A stretch of DNA of 64,000 nucleotides from Pelagimonas sp050633425 (GTDB taxonomy: Bacteria; Pseudomonadota; Alphaproteobacteria; Rhodobacterales; Rhodobacteraceae): contig NZ_JBOEGM010000014.1 in the NCBI RefSeq assembly GCF_050633425.1, positions 9,945 through 73,944 of the forward strand, given 5' to 3'. Numbering within the stretch: position 1 is the stretch's first letter; each line of letters begins with the position of its first letter. Shown here piece after piece: positions 46,147-54,321 of this stretch. The notes beneath the pieces were generated by a model, which made no database searches, was not told where the DNA came from, and saw nothing but the letters and a program-made list of their open reading frames with translations. Position numbers and translations under genes: made by a program.

Positions 46147-47145
46147 ATGGGTAAAGCTTTGAAGGTCATGCTGGGGGCGCTTTTGACCCTAGCGATTGTT
46201 GTCGCGGCCGCATGGTCGGCACTGGCACTATGGTTTCGCCTTCCTGCACCTGAGTGGGCGCGTATGGGCTTGGGCGGCTTTGTTGCTGTCGTCGCGTTTC
46301 TGGCGATTTTCGGACTGTTTCGCGCGTGGCGCCTTCGGGGCCTTGCGGCTTTCGCGGTGATTTTGGCCGTGGTTATGGCTTGGTGGAGCACTCTCACCCC
46401 TCCCAGCGCGCGCAATTACGCCCCCGAAGTGGCCCGACAGTCTTATGGCGAGATCGTGGGTGACAGGCTGGTGATGCACGACATGCGGGATTTTGAATGG
46501 CGTAGCAAAGAGGATTACACTGAAAATTGGATTAGCCGCGAATACGATCTGTCAGAGCTCGACACCACGGATGTATTTTTGCCCTATTGGGGTCCACAAT
46601 ATATGGCCCATCTCATTGTAAGCTTTGGTTTTTCCGATGGTGAACATCTGGCTTGGTCGGTTGAAGTGCGCCGCACCGAAGGCGGCGGCTTTTCACCCCT
46701 CGCCGATATGTTCAAATCGAACACACTTGCGATCCTCGCCAGTACCGAACGGGATTTGGTCGGCCTTCGCACCAATGTGCGTGGCGAAGATGTACAGCTC
46801 TACCGGCTGAAAGTTCGCGACTTCGCCGCCCGCAATATCTTGACCGCCTTTGTGCAAGATGCCACCCAACTGGCCGCCAAACCACGTTGGTACAATGCCT
46901 TGTTCACCAACTGCACCACCGTTGTGACAACGATCATGGACGGGGTCGGGGCCGGGCAGGCCTGGGATTGGCGGGTGATTGCCAATGGGTATTTGCCCGA
47001 ATTCGCCTATGACAATGGGTCGGTGAACACCGATTTGACGCTGGACGAGCTGCGCGAATTGGGCCGCGTTGCACCCCGCGCCATTGCGCATGGCCTGGGC
47101 GACGGGTTTTCTCAGGCCATACGGGTTGGCGTTCCCGTTCCATAG
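46147..47145 (+). CDS. DUF4105 membrane protein
   Basis: A 332-residue protein. Three hydrophobic helices lie in the first 85 residues (MLGALLTLAIVVAAAWSALAL, FVAVVAFLAIFGLF, AFAVILAVVMAWW). The rest is a periplasmic DUF4105/Lnb-N-like domain with the family's characteristic Cys segment YNALFTNCTTVV near residue 255 and an earlier HLIVSFGFSDGEHLAWSVE. Members resemble papain-like or transglutaminase-like proteins, and the biochemical role is not established. It is divergent from tamA, with 192 bp between them, and has no clear operon partner. Confidence 0.82.
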   Translation: MGKALKVMLGALLTLAIVVAAAWSALALWFRLPAPEWARMGLGGFVAVVAFLAIFGLFRAWRLRGLAAFAVILAVVMAWWSTLTPPSARNYAPEVARQSYGEIVGDRLVMHDMRDFEWRSKEDYTENWISREYDLSELDTTDVFLPYWGPQYMAHLIVSFGFSDGEHLAWSVEVRRTEGGGFSPLADMFKSNTLAILASTERDLVGLRTNVRGEDVQLYRLKVRDFAARNILTAFVQDATQLAAKPRWYNALFTNCTTVVTTIMDGVGAGQAWDWRVIANGYLPEFAYDNGSVNTDLTLDELRELGRVAPRAIAHGLGDGFSQAIRVGVPVP

Positions 47146-47247
47146 GGAAATGGGCGCACCGCCTGCTTGACCACGCGGTGTGCCCCCCGAATTTTGACCC
47201 GCGATGCCACAAAGGCTTGTTCGCAAAAAGAGGGCTTGCCTGAATTT

Positions 47248-47261
47248 CTAAATCGTTTTAG
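47248..47261. promoter_or_regulatory. LacI-family operator O1 (beta-glucosidase promoter)
   Basis: CTAAATCGTTTTAG is a near-perfect palindrome with a central CG, the hallmark of LacI-family sites. The same 14-mer occurs exactly at 49886-49899 beside the lacI gene. It lies 108 bp before the beta-glucosidase start. Confidence 0.8.
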
Positions 47262-47368
47262 TGGTTGGGTATTAGAGATTAATGCAAAAATAATCCGCTC
47301 TGACCCTGTGAAGCCGTGGCCTCTTGCCGCGATCACAGACCCACACAGTTGTGACTAAAGGACAGGAC

Positions 47369-48742
47369 ATGACCCTAAACCCGCTTGCCAAACGCTTTCC
47401 TGCAAATTTCAAATTTGGGGTGGCCACGGCGTCTTTTCAGATCGAAGGGGCGACGAAACAAGGCGGGCGAGGCCCGACGATTTGGGATGCATTTTCACAT
47501 ATGCCGGGCCGGGTGTATCAAGGTCATACAGGCAATGAGGCCTGCGATCATTACAACCGCTGGGAAAGCGATCTGGACCTCATCAAGTCGCTGAACTGCG
47601 ATGCTTATCGGTTTTCGATCGCCTGGTCACGGGTGTTGCCAGAGGGCCGGGGCCGGGTGAACCAAGAGGGGCTAGATTTCTATGATCGCCTTGTTGATGG
47701 CCTGGTCGCGCGTGATATTTCGGTGTTCCCTACACTGTATCATTGGGATTTGCCGCTTGCGCTGACAGGGTATGGTGGCTGGACAGACCGCGACACCGCC
47801 GATGCCTTTGCCGAATATACAAGCCATGTGGTGCGGCGTTTGGGGGATAGAATTGACGCGCTGAGCACATTCAATGAACCTTGGTGCTCCTCCTATTTGG
47901 GCCATTTGATTGGCAAACACGCACCGGGCGAAAAGAACATTGATGCGGCGATGGCAGCCACCCATGTGATCAATCTGGCCCATGGCAAAGCGGTGCAGGC
48001 GGCGCGTGCGGAACGGGCTGACATCCAAATGGGCGTGGTCTTGAACACGATCTCGACCTATGCTGCGAGCGATCACCCCGATGACGTGGCCGCCGCCGAA
48101 CGGCATTTTCAGTTCCACAATGACATCTATTTAGGGCCAATGTTTGCTGGCAAATATGGTGACCAGTTTCTGGATGCCTATGGCGATAAATTGCGGATGC
48201 AAGATGGGGATATGAACATTATCCACCAGCCATTGGATTGGTGGGGTTTCAACTATTACTATCCTGCCACAGTCAAACATGACCCAAGCCCGAATGCGCC
48301 ATTCCCGGCATCAGTGGCCGTGCCGTCGACCACGTCAAATGTGCGCACAGACATCGGTTGGGAGATCAAATCCGACGGGCTGACCCATCTGCTGAACCAC
48401 GTTTATGACCGCTATGACATGCCGCCCTGCTACATCACCGAAAATGGTGCCTGTTATAATATGGGGCCAGACGCGGATGGCAGTGTCGATGATCAACCGC
48501 GGCTCGATTATCTGAACGAACATATCGGCAAAGTGGCGGATGCGTTGGACAATGGCATTCCGATGCTGGGATATTTCGCTTGGTCGCTGATGGACAATTT
48601 CGAATGGTCCGAAGGGTACAAAATGCGCTTTGGCATTGTGCATGTGGATTATGAAACCCAGGTGCGCACGGTCAAGAAAAGCGGGAAGTGGTATGCGGCG
48701 CTATGCGCTGAACACGGTGCCGAGGTCGCGCCAGCGGAGTAA
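47369..48742 (+). CDS. GH1 family beta-glucosidase
   Basis: 457 residues from ATG 47369, with AAAGGA ahead of it. It shows the GH1 N-terminal signature FKFGVATASFQIEGA, YRFSIAWSRVLPEG, the acid/base motif STFNEPWC near residue 168, the nucleophile motif YITENGAC near residue 355 and the C-terminal SLMDNFEWSEGY. There is no signal peptide, so it acts in the cytoplasm on imported beta-glucosides such as cellobiose or laminaribiose. An operator identical to that of the LacI/ABC region places it in the same regulon. Confidence 0.93.
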   Translation: MTLNPLAKRFPANFKFGVATASFQIEGATKQGGRGPTIWDAFSHMPGRVYQGHTGNEACDHYNRWESDLDLIKSLNCDAYRFSIAWSRVLPEGRGRVNQEGLDFYDRLVDGLVARDISVFPTLYHWDLPLALTGYGGWTDRDTADAFAEYTSHVVRRLGDRIDALSTFNEPWCSSYLGHLIGKHAPGEKNIDAAMAATHVINLAHGKAVQAARAERADIQMGVVLNTISTYAASDHPDDVAAAERHFQFHNDIYLGPMFAGKYGDQFLDAYGDKLRMQDGDMNIIHQPLDWWGFNYYYPATVKHDPSPNAPFPASVAVPSTTSNVRTDIGWEIKSDGLTHLLNHVYDRYDMPPCYITENGACYNMGPDADGSVDDQPRLDYLNEHIGKVADALDNGIPMLGYFAWSLMDNFEWSEGYKMRFGIVHVDYETQVRTVKKSGKWYAALCAEHGAEVAPAE

Positions 48743-48780
48743 GACAGGGCGCGACGAGCTGTTCTGGTGGCCTGGGTGCT

Positions 48781-49770
48781 TTATTCGGGAACCTCAAGGA
48801 ATTGCATCAAAGGGTTGTCGGGCTTTTCGATCCGCTCAATCGCCGCACGGGCCAGAAAATCACCGGCGGCCCAGGCTTCTTCATGCTGGCTGTGGATCGC
48901 TGGGCGGAAACGCTGCAAAAATGGCAAGGCCTCTTTGGAAAACAGATCGATGTCTTTGCCAATGGTCAGGCCCGCCCGTTCCAGCCCGGTGACAGATGCC
49001 ATACAGGAATTGGCCGAAGCAAAAATCATCCCATCCGTATCGACGTGTTCAGAAAACAGATCGGCTATTTCTTGTTCAATCGTCGCGGCGGAATCGTCTG
49101 ACGTCACCCGTTTCATCACATGCAGATCAACGCCAAGTTCCTCGGCCTTGGCCGAGGCACCGGCGACAAGCTCTTGGCCATAGTTTTGATCCATCGGCGG
49201 GGCCACGACACGGATGGATTTACGCCCCAATCCAGCAAGTCGTTTTACCGCCAGCTGTCCATAGGTGTAATTATCAAAGTCATAATACGCATGTTGTTCC
49301 GACCAGTTTGACCGCCCATGGGTGGCAAAGGGGAACCCCTTATCAAGCAGGTAACGCACCCGCGGGTCATCGGGCTGGGTTTGGTTCATGATGATCGCGT
49401 CAGCGGCGTGTGTTTCGACGATATGCCGGATCGGACGCATCGGGTCTTCACCGGGAAAATACGGGGTGATATTGAGATGGTAACGGGTCGACCGAAGCGC
49501 CGAAGCCGCGCCATTGATCAGGCGGGCGGTCAGGTTCATGACATCAGCTTCGGTGTGAAGCACCAACGTCAGAACAAAGGTGCGTCCCGTGCGCAGACGC
49601 AGCCCCGCACGATTTGGAACATATCCGATTTCATCCGCAACCTTGCGCACACGTTCCCGCGTGTTTTGCCCAATATCTTCGGCCCCCGACAACGCACGCG
49701 ACACGGTTGGCACCGCCAGCCCGGTCAATTTAGCAATTGTCTTGAGCGTGGGTCGCCGAGATTTGTTCAT
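48781..49770 (-). CDS. LacI family transcriptional regulator of the sugar regulon
   Basis: A 329-residue LacI repressor. Its N-terminal helix-turn-helix is TLKTIAKLTGLAVPTVSRALSG, followed by the hinge helix (YVPNRAGLRLRTGRT) and a periplasmic-binding-like sensor domain (DADGMIFASANSCMASV-type core). It converges on the beta-glucosidase gene and is divergent from the ABC importer. The palindromes at 47248, 49886 and 49905 fit its expected target. The inducer is likely a glucoside or glucose-related sugar (inference). Confidence 0.9.
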   Translation of the reverse strand: MNKSRRPTLKTIAKLTGLAVPTVSRALSGAEDIGQNTRERVRKVADEIGYVPNRAGLRLRTGRTFVLTLVLHTEADVMNLTARLINGAASALRSTRYHLNITPYFPGEDPMRPIRHIVETHAADAIIMNQTQPDDPRVRYLLDKGFPFATHGRSNWSEQHAYYDFDNYTYGQLAVKRLAGLGRKSIRVVAPPMDQNYGQELVAGASAKAEELGVDLHVMKRVTSDDSAATIEQEIADLFSEHVDTDGMIFASANSCMASVTGLERAGLTIGKDIDLFSKEALPFLQRFRPAIHSQHEEAWAAGDFLARAAIERIEKPDNPLMQFLEVPE

Positions 49771-49885
49771 AAGAGCGGGGCCATCTTCGTCTGAAAACTG
49801 GAATATCTCTAGCCTAGCGGGTGGAGCGGCTCAATCGAGACGGGCTTGTTTCTTTAGGGTGCGACAAATGTGTTGCAATGTAAAT

Positions 49886-49899
49886 CTAAATCGTTTTAG
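49886..49899. promoter_or_regulatory. LacI-family operator O2 (lacI/ABC intergenic)
   Basis: CTAAATCGTTTTAG, identical to O1, lies between the divergent lacI and ABC-importer genes. Its centre is 19 bp from that of O3, about two helical turns. Confidence 0.8.
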
Positions 49900-49904
49900 T
49901 TTCT

Positions 49905-49918
49905 CTATAACGATTTAG
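49905..49918. promoter_or_regulatory. LacI-family operator O3 (ABC importer promoter)
   Basis: CTATAACGATTTAG reads CTAAATCGTTATAG on the other strand and differs from O1/O2 by one base. Together with O2 it would allow cooperative binding on one face of the helix. Confidence 0.7.
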
Positions 49919-49978
49919 TTAGCGACTCAAAAAAATCGAGCCAACCAAATCGTGCGCAACATTAGGGAGGAAAAGACG

Positions 49979-51217
49979 ATGAAATGGATGGGAGCGCTTT
50001 TGGCGACAACATCGATGGGTATTGCCGGAGCGGCGTTGGCCGAGCCGGTGAAACTTGAAGTCACGCATTGGTGGACATCTGGCGGCGAAGCGGCGGCAGT
50101 TGGTGCCCTGGCCGAGGTTTTTGCCAGCAAGTCCGACAATGAATGGGTCGATGGCGCGATTGCCGGGGGAGGCGGCACGGCGCGTCCTGTCATGATCAGC
50201 CGGATCACTGGCGGCGATCCCATGCACGCCACCCAGTTCAACCATGGCCGTCAGGCTGAAGAATTGGTTGAGGCCGGCATGATGCTTGACCTGACGGATG
50301 TGGCCGAGGCCGAAGGCTGGCGCGATATTGTGAACCCAATTGGCCTGCTGGACAGCTGCACAATCGAGGGCAAAGTCTATTGTGTGCCAATCAACATCCA
50401 TTCCTGGCAGTGGCTCTGGCTGAGCAACAAGGCCTTTGCAGATGCAGGCATTGATGTGCCGAGCAACTGGAACGAATTTGTGGCCTCGGCCCCAGCGCTG
50501 GAAGCGGCGGGCAAAGTGCCTTTGGCCGTGGGTCAGCAAAGCTGGCAGACATCAGGCGCCTTTGGCGTTTTGAACGTTGCGGTTGGCGGCGAAGCCCTGT
50601 GGCGCAAGGTGAATGTCGACAAGAGCGAAGACGCTGCCCGCTCTGCCGAAATGACCGCCGTGTTTGAAGCTGCGGACACCGCGCGCAAGCTATCGTCCAA
50701 CTCTAACGTCGGCGACTGGAACCTTGCCACTGCGCTGGTCATCAATGGCGACGCCGGTGCGCAAATCATGGGCGATTGGGCGCAAGGCGAATTCGCCGTT
50801 GCCGGTAAGGTTGCTGGCGAAGATTACACTTGTTTGCCGGGTCTTGGGATGCATGAAATCATCTCAACCGGGGGCGACGCGTTCTACTTCCCCAAACATG
50901 ATGACCCTGCGGTGACGGCGGCCCAAAAGGAACTGGCCAGCGTGATGTTCTCGAAGGAGGCGCAGGTTGCATTCAACTTGAAAAAGGGGTCGCTCCCTGT
51001 GCGCGGTGACATTGATATGACCGCCGCAAATGACTGTATGCGCAAAGGCTTGGACATTCTGGCCACGGGCGCAATCTTGCCATCGGGCGAACAGACACTT
51101 TCGGCCGACACAGACAACCAGCTCAAAGATCTGTTCTCTGAGTTCTGGAATGACGCCAGCATGACGGTCGAGGACGCACAAGACCGTTTCGCCGACATCA
51201 TCGGTTCTGCAGACTGA
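49979..51217 (+). CDS. sugar ABC transporter substrate-binding protein (CUT1, GtsA-like)
   Basis: 412 residues from ATG 49979, with a strong AGGGAGG ribosome-binding site. A signal peptide (MKWMGALLATTSMGIAGAALA) is followed by the family opening VKLEVTHWWTSGGEAAAVGAL and AGGGGTARP, close to glucose/mannose-binding GtsA-type proteins. It captures sugar in the periplasm and delivers it to the two permeases downstream. It is first in the operon, after operators O2 and O3. Confidence 0.9.
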   Translation: MKWMGALLATTSMGIAGAALAEPVKLEVTHWWTSGGEAAAVGALAEVFASKSDNEWVDGAIAGGGGTARPVMISRITGGDPMHATQFNHGRQAEELVEAGMMLDLTDVAEAEGWRDIVNPIGLLDSCTIEGKVYCVPINIHSWQWLWLSNKAFADAGIDVPSNWNEFVASAPALEAAGKVPLAVGQQSWQTSGAFGVLNVAVGGEALWRKVNVDKSEDAARSAEMTAVFEAADTARKLSSNSNVGDWNLATALVINGDAGAQIMGDWAQGEFAVAGKVAGEDYTCLPGLGMHEIISTGGDAFYFPKHDDPAVTAAQKELASVMFSKEAQVAFNLKKGSLPVRGDIDMTAANDCMRKGLDILATGAILPSGEQTLSADTDNQLKDLFSEFWNDASMTVEDAQDRFADIIGSAD

Positions 51218-51238
51218 TCTGATCAGTCAATGCAGCTC

Positions 51239-51273
51239 GGTCGGTGCCTGACCTCCCGGAAAGGGTGCCGACC
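51239..51273 (+). terminator. intercistronic hairpin after the binding-protein gene
   Basis: Outer stem GGTCGG (51239-51244) with CCGACC (51268-51273) and a small inner CCC-GGAAA-GGG hairpin, followed by ATTTTAA. Hairpins here commonly protect the binding-protein mRNA or reduce read-through to the permeases. The T-run is weak. Confidence 0.4.
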
Positions 51274-51308
51274 ATTTTAACAGGCCCGATGATCAAGGAC
51301 TTCTCTGC

Positions 51309-52205
51309 ATGCCTGACACTGCCAAACGACCTAATCCGTTGTTTCGTAACCTGACGTCGAAACTGGCGGCGCTTCCTATGATTGCGACGGCATTGATCGT
51401 CTTTGTGGGATGCACGGTCTGGACGATCTACCATTCCTTTACCAAATCGCGGATGTTGCCCAAATCGGACTTTGTCGGATTTGACCAATATGAGCGGCTT
51501 TGGGGCACGCGACGTTGGCTTGTCTCCGTTGAAAACTTAATGATTTTTGGGGCTTGCATGATGGTGCTGAGCCTGGTGATCGGCTTTTTTCTGGCGACGC
51601 TTCTGGATCAAAAAATCCGGTTTGAAAACACCATCCGCACGATCATTTTGTACCCTTTCGCCCTGAGCTTTGTTGTCACCGGCCTGGTGTGGCAATGGCT
51701 GCTGAATCCTGATTTTGGCGTGCAGAAAATCGTTCGGGATCTTGGCTGGACGAGCTTCGAATTCAATCCACTATACGACGTTAATATCGTGATCTACGGC
51801 GTGTTGATTGCCGCTCTCTGGCAGGGGTCTGGCTTTATCATGGTGGTGATGCTGGCCGGGTTGCGCGGTATTGACCAAGACATCTGGAAAGCCGCCAAAG
51901 TCGACGGGATTTCCACATGGAAAACCTATGTCTTTGTGATCATCCCAATGATGCGGCCGGTGTTTGTGACCGCACTGGTGCTGATCGCAAGCGGGATCAT
52001 CAAGGTCTATGATCTGGTCAAAGCCCAGACCAATGGCGGCCCCGGCATCGCCTCCGAAGTGCCTGCAAAATACGTTATTGATATGATGTTCAACAATCTG
52101 AACCTCGGCCAAGGCTTTGCGGCCTCGACCATGATGCTGCTCTCTGTGGCCGTTATCTTGATCCCTTGGGCTTATCTCGAATTTGGGGGCAAAAAACATG
52201 GCTGA
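51309..52205 (+). CDS. sugar ABC transporter permease 1 (MalF-like)
   Basis: A 298-residue CUT1 permease with about six membrane helices (LPMIATALIVFVGCTVWTIY, NLMIFGACMMVLSLVIGFFL and others). The EAA loop that contacts the ATPase reads IDQDIWKAAKVDGISTWKTY. Its stop overlaps the start of the second permease by 8 nt. Confidence 0.92.
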   Translation: MPDTAKRPNPLFRNLTSKLAALPMIATALIVFVGCTVWTIYHSFTKSRMLPKSDFVGFDQYERLWGTRRWLVSVENLMIFGACMMVLSLVIGFFLATLLDQKIRFENTIRTIILYPFALSFVVTGLVWQWLLNPDFGVQKIVRDLGWTSFEFNPLYDVNIVIYGVLIAALWQGSGFIMVVMLAGLRGIDQDIWKAAKVDGISTWKTYVFVIIPMMRPVFVTALVLIASGIIKVYDLVKAQTNGGPGIASEVPAKYVIDMMFNNLNLGQGFAASTMMLLSVAVILIPWAYLEFGGKKHG

Positions 52206-53088
52206 CCTCACCGGGCCGCGTGGCCCCAAACCGCAAAAACGCCTGAATGGTCGCACGATCATGTTGTGGTCTGTGCTGGCTGTTGTGCTGATTTACTATG
52301 CCTTGCCGCTATATGTGATGATCATCACATCGCTTAAGGGGATGCCGGAAATACGCACGGGCAAAATCTTTGCGCCGCCGGTCGAAATCACCTTTGAGCC
52401 ATGGAAAAAAGCCGCCTTCTCGGCCTGTACCGGTCTTGTGTGTGAAGGCTTAAGCGCGGGTTTCTTGAACTCAGTCAAAATCCTGATCCCCTCGCTCATT
52501 GCCTCCATCGCCGTGACATCGGTGACCGGTTACGCGCTGGCCAATTGGAAGTTCAAAGGCTCTGAAGTGTTCTTTACCATTCTGATCTTCGGGGCCTTTA
52601 TCCCCTATCAGGTGATGATTTATCCGCTGGTGATCTTGCTGCGCGAACTGGGTCTGTTTGGATCAATCTCGGGGCTGGTGTTGATCCACACCATCTTTGC
52701 GATGCCGATCCTGACGCTGTTGTTTCGCAATTACTTTACCTCGCTCCCCGATGAGCTGTTCAAAGCCGCCCGTGTGGACGGAGCCGGGTTCTGGGGCATC
52801 TATTTTCGGATCATGGTGCCAATGTCTTTGCCGATCTTCATGGTCGCAATCATCTTGCAGATCACCGGTATCTGGAACGATTTCCTGTTTGGCGTGATCT
52901 ATACCAAGCCCGAACATTACCCGATGACGGTGCAGCTTAATAACATCGTCAACGCGGTTCAGGGCGTTAAGGAATACAACGTCAATATGGCGGCAACCCT
53001 GCTGACCGGCCTTGTTCCACTGACCATCTACTTTGCTTCTGGCAAACTCTTTGTGCGCGGCATTGCTGCTGGCGCTGTGAAAGGCTGA
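52198..53088 (+). CDS. sugar ABC transporter permease 2 (MalG-like)
   Basis: About 296 residues from ATG 52198, which overlaps the first permease (ATGGCTGA); an in-frame ATG at 52183 is less likely. It has six hydrophobic segments and the EAA loop LPDELFKAARVDGAGFWGIY. With permease 1 it forms the importer channel. The ATPase gene follows after 6 nt. Confidence 0.92.
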   Translation: MADLTGPRGPKPQKRLNGRTIMLWSVLAVVLIYYALPLYVMIITSLKGMPEIRTGKIFAPPVEITFEPWKKAAFSACTGLVCEGLSAGFLNSVKILIPSLIASIAVTSVTGYALANWKFKGSEVFFTILIFGAFIPYQVMIYPLVILLRELGLFGSISGLVLIHTIFAMPILTLLFRNYFTSLPDELFKAARVDGAGFWGIYFRIMVPMSLPIFMVAIILQITGIWNDFLFGVIYTKPEHYPMTVQLNNIVNAVQGVKEYNVNMAATLLTGLVPLTIYFASGKLFVRGIAAGAVKG

Positions 53089-53094
53089 CGTAAT

Positions 53095-54180
53095 ATGACC
53101 ACGCAAACCCCTTCTGTTTCCATTCAGGGTCTGCAACTAAATTTCGGCGCGGTCGAAGTGCTCAAGAACCTTGATCTCGATATTGCGCCAGGTGAATTTC
53201 TTGTGCTGTTGGGATCGTCCGGTTGCGGCAAATCTACCTTGCTCAACTGCATCGCCGGGTTGCTGGATCTGACCGATGGGCAAATCCACATCAACGGCCG
53301 CAATGTCACTTGGGCCGAACCAAGTGATCGTGGCATCGGCATGGTTTTTCAAAGCTATGCTTTGTATCCGCAGATGACCGTCGAAGGAAACATGAGCTTT
53401 GGTCTCAAAAATTCCGGCATGCCCAAGGCCGAAATCAAAGAGCGTGTCGCCCGTGCCGCATCGGTGTTGCAGATTGAACCGCTCTTGAAACGCAAACCCT
53501 CTGCTCTGTCAGGCGGCCAGCGTCAGAGGGTAGCGATTGGCCGGGCCTTGGTGCGGGATGTGGATGTGTTTTTGTTCGACGAACCGCTGTCGAACCTTGA
53601 TGCCAAACTGCGCACCGATCTGCGGGTTGAGCTCAAACGCCTGCATGAGCGGCTGCAAAACACCATGATCTACGTGACCCACGATCAGGTCGAAGCGATG
53701 ACCTTGGCGGATCGAATTGCGGTGATGAAGGGCGGCAAGATCATGCAGCTTGGCACCCCGGATGAAATCTATAACCGCCCGCAAAATCTCTATGTGGCGG
53801 ATTTCATCGGTGCCCCTGCGATGAATTTTGTGCGCGGGCGGCTTGAAAATGATCTGCTGATCTTTGGAGGCCGCGCGCTGTCGGTCGGAACCTATCCCTT
53901 TACCTCGCGGCCCAACAAAAGCGATATTGTTCTTGGAATACGGCCCGAAAACCTGGCGCTTGGTCCCGCCGCGCAACGCTGCGATTTGCAGATCGAACTG
54001 ACCGTTGATCTGGTTGAGAAAATGGGGGCTGACACCTTGGTTTGGTCCGAACTGGACGGCAAGCCTTTTCGGGTGCGCGTTAATGGCCAGGCAAAAATCC
54101 AAGCGGGTGACAGGGTTGTGGTTGGCGTCAAAGCGTCAAACTGTTCGATCTTTGACGCCGATAGCGAAGCACGATTATAA
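53095..54180 (+). CDS. sugar ABC transporter ATP-binding protein (UgpC/MsmK type)
   Basis: A 361-residue ATPase. Walker A (LGSSGCGKSTLL) near residue 37, Q-loop (FQSYALYPQM), signature LSGGQRQRVAIGRAL near 135, Walker B VFLFDEPLSNLDAKLR and H-loop (YVTHDQVEAM) are all present. The C-terminal 120 residues form the regulatory TOBE/MalK-like domain. It completes the SBP-permease-permease-ATPase operon. Confidence 0.94.
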   Translation: MTTQTPSVSIQGLQLNFGAVEVLKNLDLDIAPGEFLVLLGSSGCGKSTLLNCIAGLLDLTDGQIHINGRNVTWAEPSDRGIGMVFQSYALYPQMTVEGNMSFGLKNSGMPKAEIKERVARAASVLQIEPLLKRKPSALSGGQRQRVAIGRALVRDVDVFLFDEPLSNLDAKLRTDLRVELKRLHERLQNTMIYVTHDQVEAMTLADRIAVMKGGKIMQLGTPDEIYNRPQNLYVADFIGAPAMNFVRGRLENDLLIFGGRALSVGTYPFTSRPNKSDIVLGIRPENLALGPAAQRCDLQIELTVDLVEKMGADTLVWSELDGKPFRVRVNGQAKIQAGDRVVVGVKASNCSIFDADSEARL

Positions 54181-54321
54181 CCCTGCGCGGCCTTGCCCAT
54201 CGAAACTTTCAATCACTTGCGTCGGGGTTTTGGGCAACATAAGGTCGTTTTCGGCTTTCCTGTCGGATGATCTTTGCTAAAGACAGGACAGCCCGAGACA
54301 CAAGCCGCAAAAGAGAGTCGT

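Noticed and set aside
54258..54288. TCCTGTC/GACAGGA inverted repeat before ilvD
   Set aside because: Seven-base arms with a 17-nt spacer could be chance; no second copy was seen and I see no T-box or leader-peptide attenuator.
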